A stretch of DNA of 7,254 nt from Treponema sp. UBA4328. Its GTDB lineage: Bacteria > Spirochaetota > Spirochaetia > Treponematales > Treponemataceae. Positions 5,919 through 7,254 of this stretch are shown piece by piece. The stretch is from assembly GCA_002394465.1 (NCBI GenBank), contig DGTU01000015.1:1-7254 (forward strand), written 5' to 3'. A model generated the notes under the pieces. The model had not been told where the DNA came from. It ran no database searches and saw nothing but the letters and a program-made list of their open reading frames with translations. Made by a program: the position numbers and the translations under genes. Numbering within the stretch: position 1 is the stretch's first letter; each line of letters opens with the position of its first letter.

Positions 5919-5950
5919 GCCCTCCCGCATTACTGCAGGAGGGCTTTTTT
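5919..5950 (+). terminator. Intrinsic terminator after the lipoprotein gene
   Basis: GCCCTCC (5919-5925) pairs perfectly with GGAGGGC (5938-5944). The inner part can extend by GCA/TGC around a TTAC loop with one mismatch. Six T residues follow at 5945-5950. It lies 26 bases after the lipoprotein stop codon and isolates that gene from cysS. Confidence 0.93.
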
Positions 5951-5958
5951 GTGCTTAA

Positions 5959-5987
5959 TTGAAAATTTTCCCTCTTTATTTTATAGT
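5959..5987 (+). promoter_or_regulatory. Promoter of cysS
   Basis: TTGAAA (5959-5964, 5/6) and TATAGT (5982-5987, 5/6) are separated by exactly 17 bases. The transcript would start near 5994, giving a leader of about 40 bases. That is too short for a T-box riboswitch, and none is seen. The promoter begins 8 bases after the upstream terminator's T-run. Confidence 0.75.
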
Positions 5988-6032
5988 AGAAGTAAATTCG
6001 GCATTAAAACTGGATTACACGGAGGAACTACG

Positions 6033-7254
6033 ATGGCTTTGAGACTTTTTAACACCATGGGACGCACCATGCAGGAATTCAAACCGATAAGAGAAGGTTT
6101 TGCAGGCTTTTACGGCTGCGGTCCTACGGTTTACAACTATGCCCATATCGGAAACCTCCGCGCCTATGTATTCCTGGACATACTGGACAAAACCCTTTCA
6201 TACCTGGGCTACGACATTAAGCACGTAATGAACATTACTGACGTAGGCCATCTTACAGGCGACGGGGACGACGGTGACGACAAGATGCTCAAGACTGCAG
6301 AAGAGCGCCACCAGAGCGTCCTTGAAGTTGCAAAATACTACACTGATGCCTTTATGAAGGACATCGATGCCTTAAACATCCGCCATCCTGACGTAATCTG
6401 CAGGGCCACCGAGCACATTGACGAGATGATTGAACTCATCAAAAAACTGGAAGCCAACGGACACACATACATGGCAGGCGGCAACCTTTACTACGATATT
6501 TCAACCTGCCCTGACTACGGAAAGCTTGCAAACCTTGATCTTGAAAAGCTCGTTGCCGGCAAGGGTAAGCGCAAGGTAGTTGTAGTTGACGAAAACAAGC
6601 GCAACCCGGGCGACTTTGTCCTGTGGTTTACAAAATCCAAATTTGAAAATCAGGCCATGACCTGGGACTCTCCGTGGGGCAGAGGCTACCCGGGCTGGCA
6701 CATTGAATGCTCTGCCATGAGCATGAAATACCTCGGAAAGCATTTTGACATCCATACCGGCGGAATCGACCACGTTCCGGTTCACCATACCAACGAAATT
6801 GCCCAGAGTGAAGGAAGCTTTACCGAAGAAGAACGCGCTGAAGGCCCGTGGGTAAACTACTGGCTCCACAATGAATTCTTAATCCTTGAAGGCGGCAAGA
6901 TGTCAAAGTCTTCAGGTCACTTCATCACGCTGCAGACAGACCTTCCGGCAGAAAAAGGCTTTTCCCTCACAAGCAAAGGCTTTGCGCCTCTCGACTACCG
7001 CTTCTTCCTTTTAGGCGGTCACTACCGCAAGCCTCTGGTATTCTCCCTGGACGGAATGGAAAGCGCTAAAAACGGCCGCGCAGCCCTTAACGAACGCGTT
7101 GCCAAACTCATTAAAAAAGCAAAAGAAGAAGACAAAACTGAACTTACAAAAGAAAACTACGCCTCAATCCTTGAAAAGACAGCAAAGGCTCAGGGCGAAT
7201 CAGAAAACCTTAAGCGCTTTAAGGAAGGCCTTGAAAATGACCTGGCAACTCCTG
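6033..7254 (+). CDS. cysS: Cysteinyl-tRNA synthetase (3' end beyond window)
   Basis: This class I aminoacyl-tRNA synthetase charges tRNA-Cys with cysteine using ATP in the cytoplasm. The frame stays open for 407 complete codons to the window edge. Motifs in order: F-Y-G-C-G-P-T-V-Y-N-Y (26-36), with the first zinc ligand Cys29; the HIGH-type H-I-G-N (38-41); D-V-G-H-L-T-G-D-G-D-D-G-D-D-K-M, a CysRS signature; G-W-H-I-E-C-S-A-M-S with zinc ligand Cys226; H-H-T-N-E (251-255), supplying the His and Glu zinc ligands; and K-M-S-K-S (289-293). All expected active-site residues are present. The start ATG at 6033 has GGAGGA (6021-6026) six bases upstream. About the last 50-100 residues, the end of the anticodon-binding region, are missing only because the window stops. 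Confidence 0.97.
   Translation, partial: MALRLFNTMGRTMQEFKPIREGFAGFYGCGPTVYNYAHIGNLRAYVFLDILDKTLSYLGYDIKHVMNITDVGHLTGDGDDGDDKMLKTAEERHQSVLEVAKYYTDAFMKDIDALNIRHPDVICRATEHIDEMIELIKKLEANGHTYMAGGNLYYDISTCPDYGKLANLDLEKLVAGKGKRKVVVVDENKRNPGDFVLWFTKSKFENQAMTWDSPWGRGYPGWHIECSAMSMKYLGKHFDIHTGGIDHVPVHHTNEIAQSEGSFTEEERAEGPWVNYWLHNEFLILEGGKMSKSSGHFITLQTDLPAEKGFSLTSKGFAPLDYRFFLLGGHYRKPLVFSLDGMESAKNGRAALNERVAKLIKKAKEEDKTELTKENYASILEKTAKAQGESENLKRFKEGLENDLATP

Noticed and set aside
5988..6032. T-box riboswitch upstream of cysS
   Set aside because: The predicted leader is only about 40 bases, with no stem I or antiterminator structure.
6501..6869. Minus-strand frame opposite cysS
   Set aside because: cysS carries all catalytic and zinc motifs through this stretch, so the opposite frame is a composition artefact.

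Overview
The window looks like chromosomal DNA of a Treponema-type spirochaete with moderate GC content. The evidence is the gene order on the minus strand (murB, then a cyclic-nucleotide-binding regulator, then a small exported protein, then a DUF192 protein) with cysS following on the plus strand. From memory, this resembles the TP0088-TP0091 neighbourhood of Treponema pallidum. The relaxed spirochaete-style lipobox of the large lipoprotein also fits. The genus is an inference; no rRNA or other definitive marker is present.

Layout. Positions 33-274 hold eleven head-to-tail copies of a 22-bp unit in two sequence subtypes. Positions 303-418 hold a GC-rich (about 66%) non-coding block that abuts the stop codon of the DUF192 gene. 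Positions 419-2585 (minus) form a tight three-gene operon: a two-domain CNBD/winged-helix regulator, a small exported protein of unknown function (4-base ATGA overlap) and an exported DUF192 protein (5-base gap). Its promoter at 2626-2654 overlaps two dyad symmetries. Positions 2680-3768 (minus) are murB, which carries a GC-rich in-frame insertion of about 50 codons with hairpins. Positions 3769-4065 are an intergenic region with promoters in both directions and a short relic-like reading frame. Positions 4066-5892 (plus) encode a 608-residue lipoprotein with an atypical bacterial Ig-like domain, followed by a clear intrinsic terminator. Positions 6033-7254 (plus) are the first 407 codons of cysS, with its own good promoter; the gene runs off the window.

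How the parts relate. murB (peptidoglycan precursor synthesis) and cysS (tRNA charging) are housekeeping genes. The CNBD operon couples a putative cyclic-nucleotide-responsive protein with two envelope or periplasmic proteins. The lipoprotein, transcribed alone between its own promoter and terminator, looks like a lineage-specific cell-surface addition between the conserved genes.

The least ordinary things are the GC-rich, hairpin-bearing insertion inside the murB reading frame, the compositionally similar GC-rich block after the DUF192 gene, and the two-subtype 22-bp array. Together they suggest a genome carrying dispersed repeats that can sit inside coding genes. No CRISPR array, transposase, tRNA, rRNA or recognisable defence system was found.
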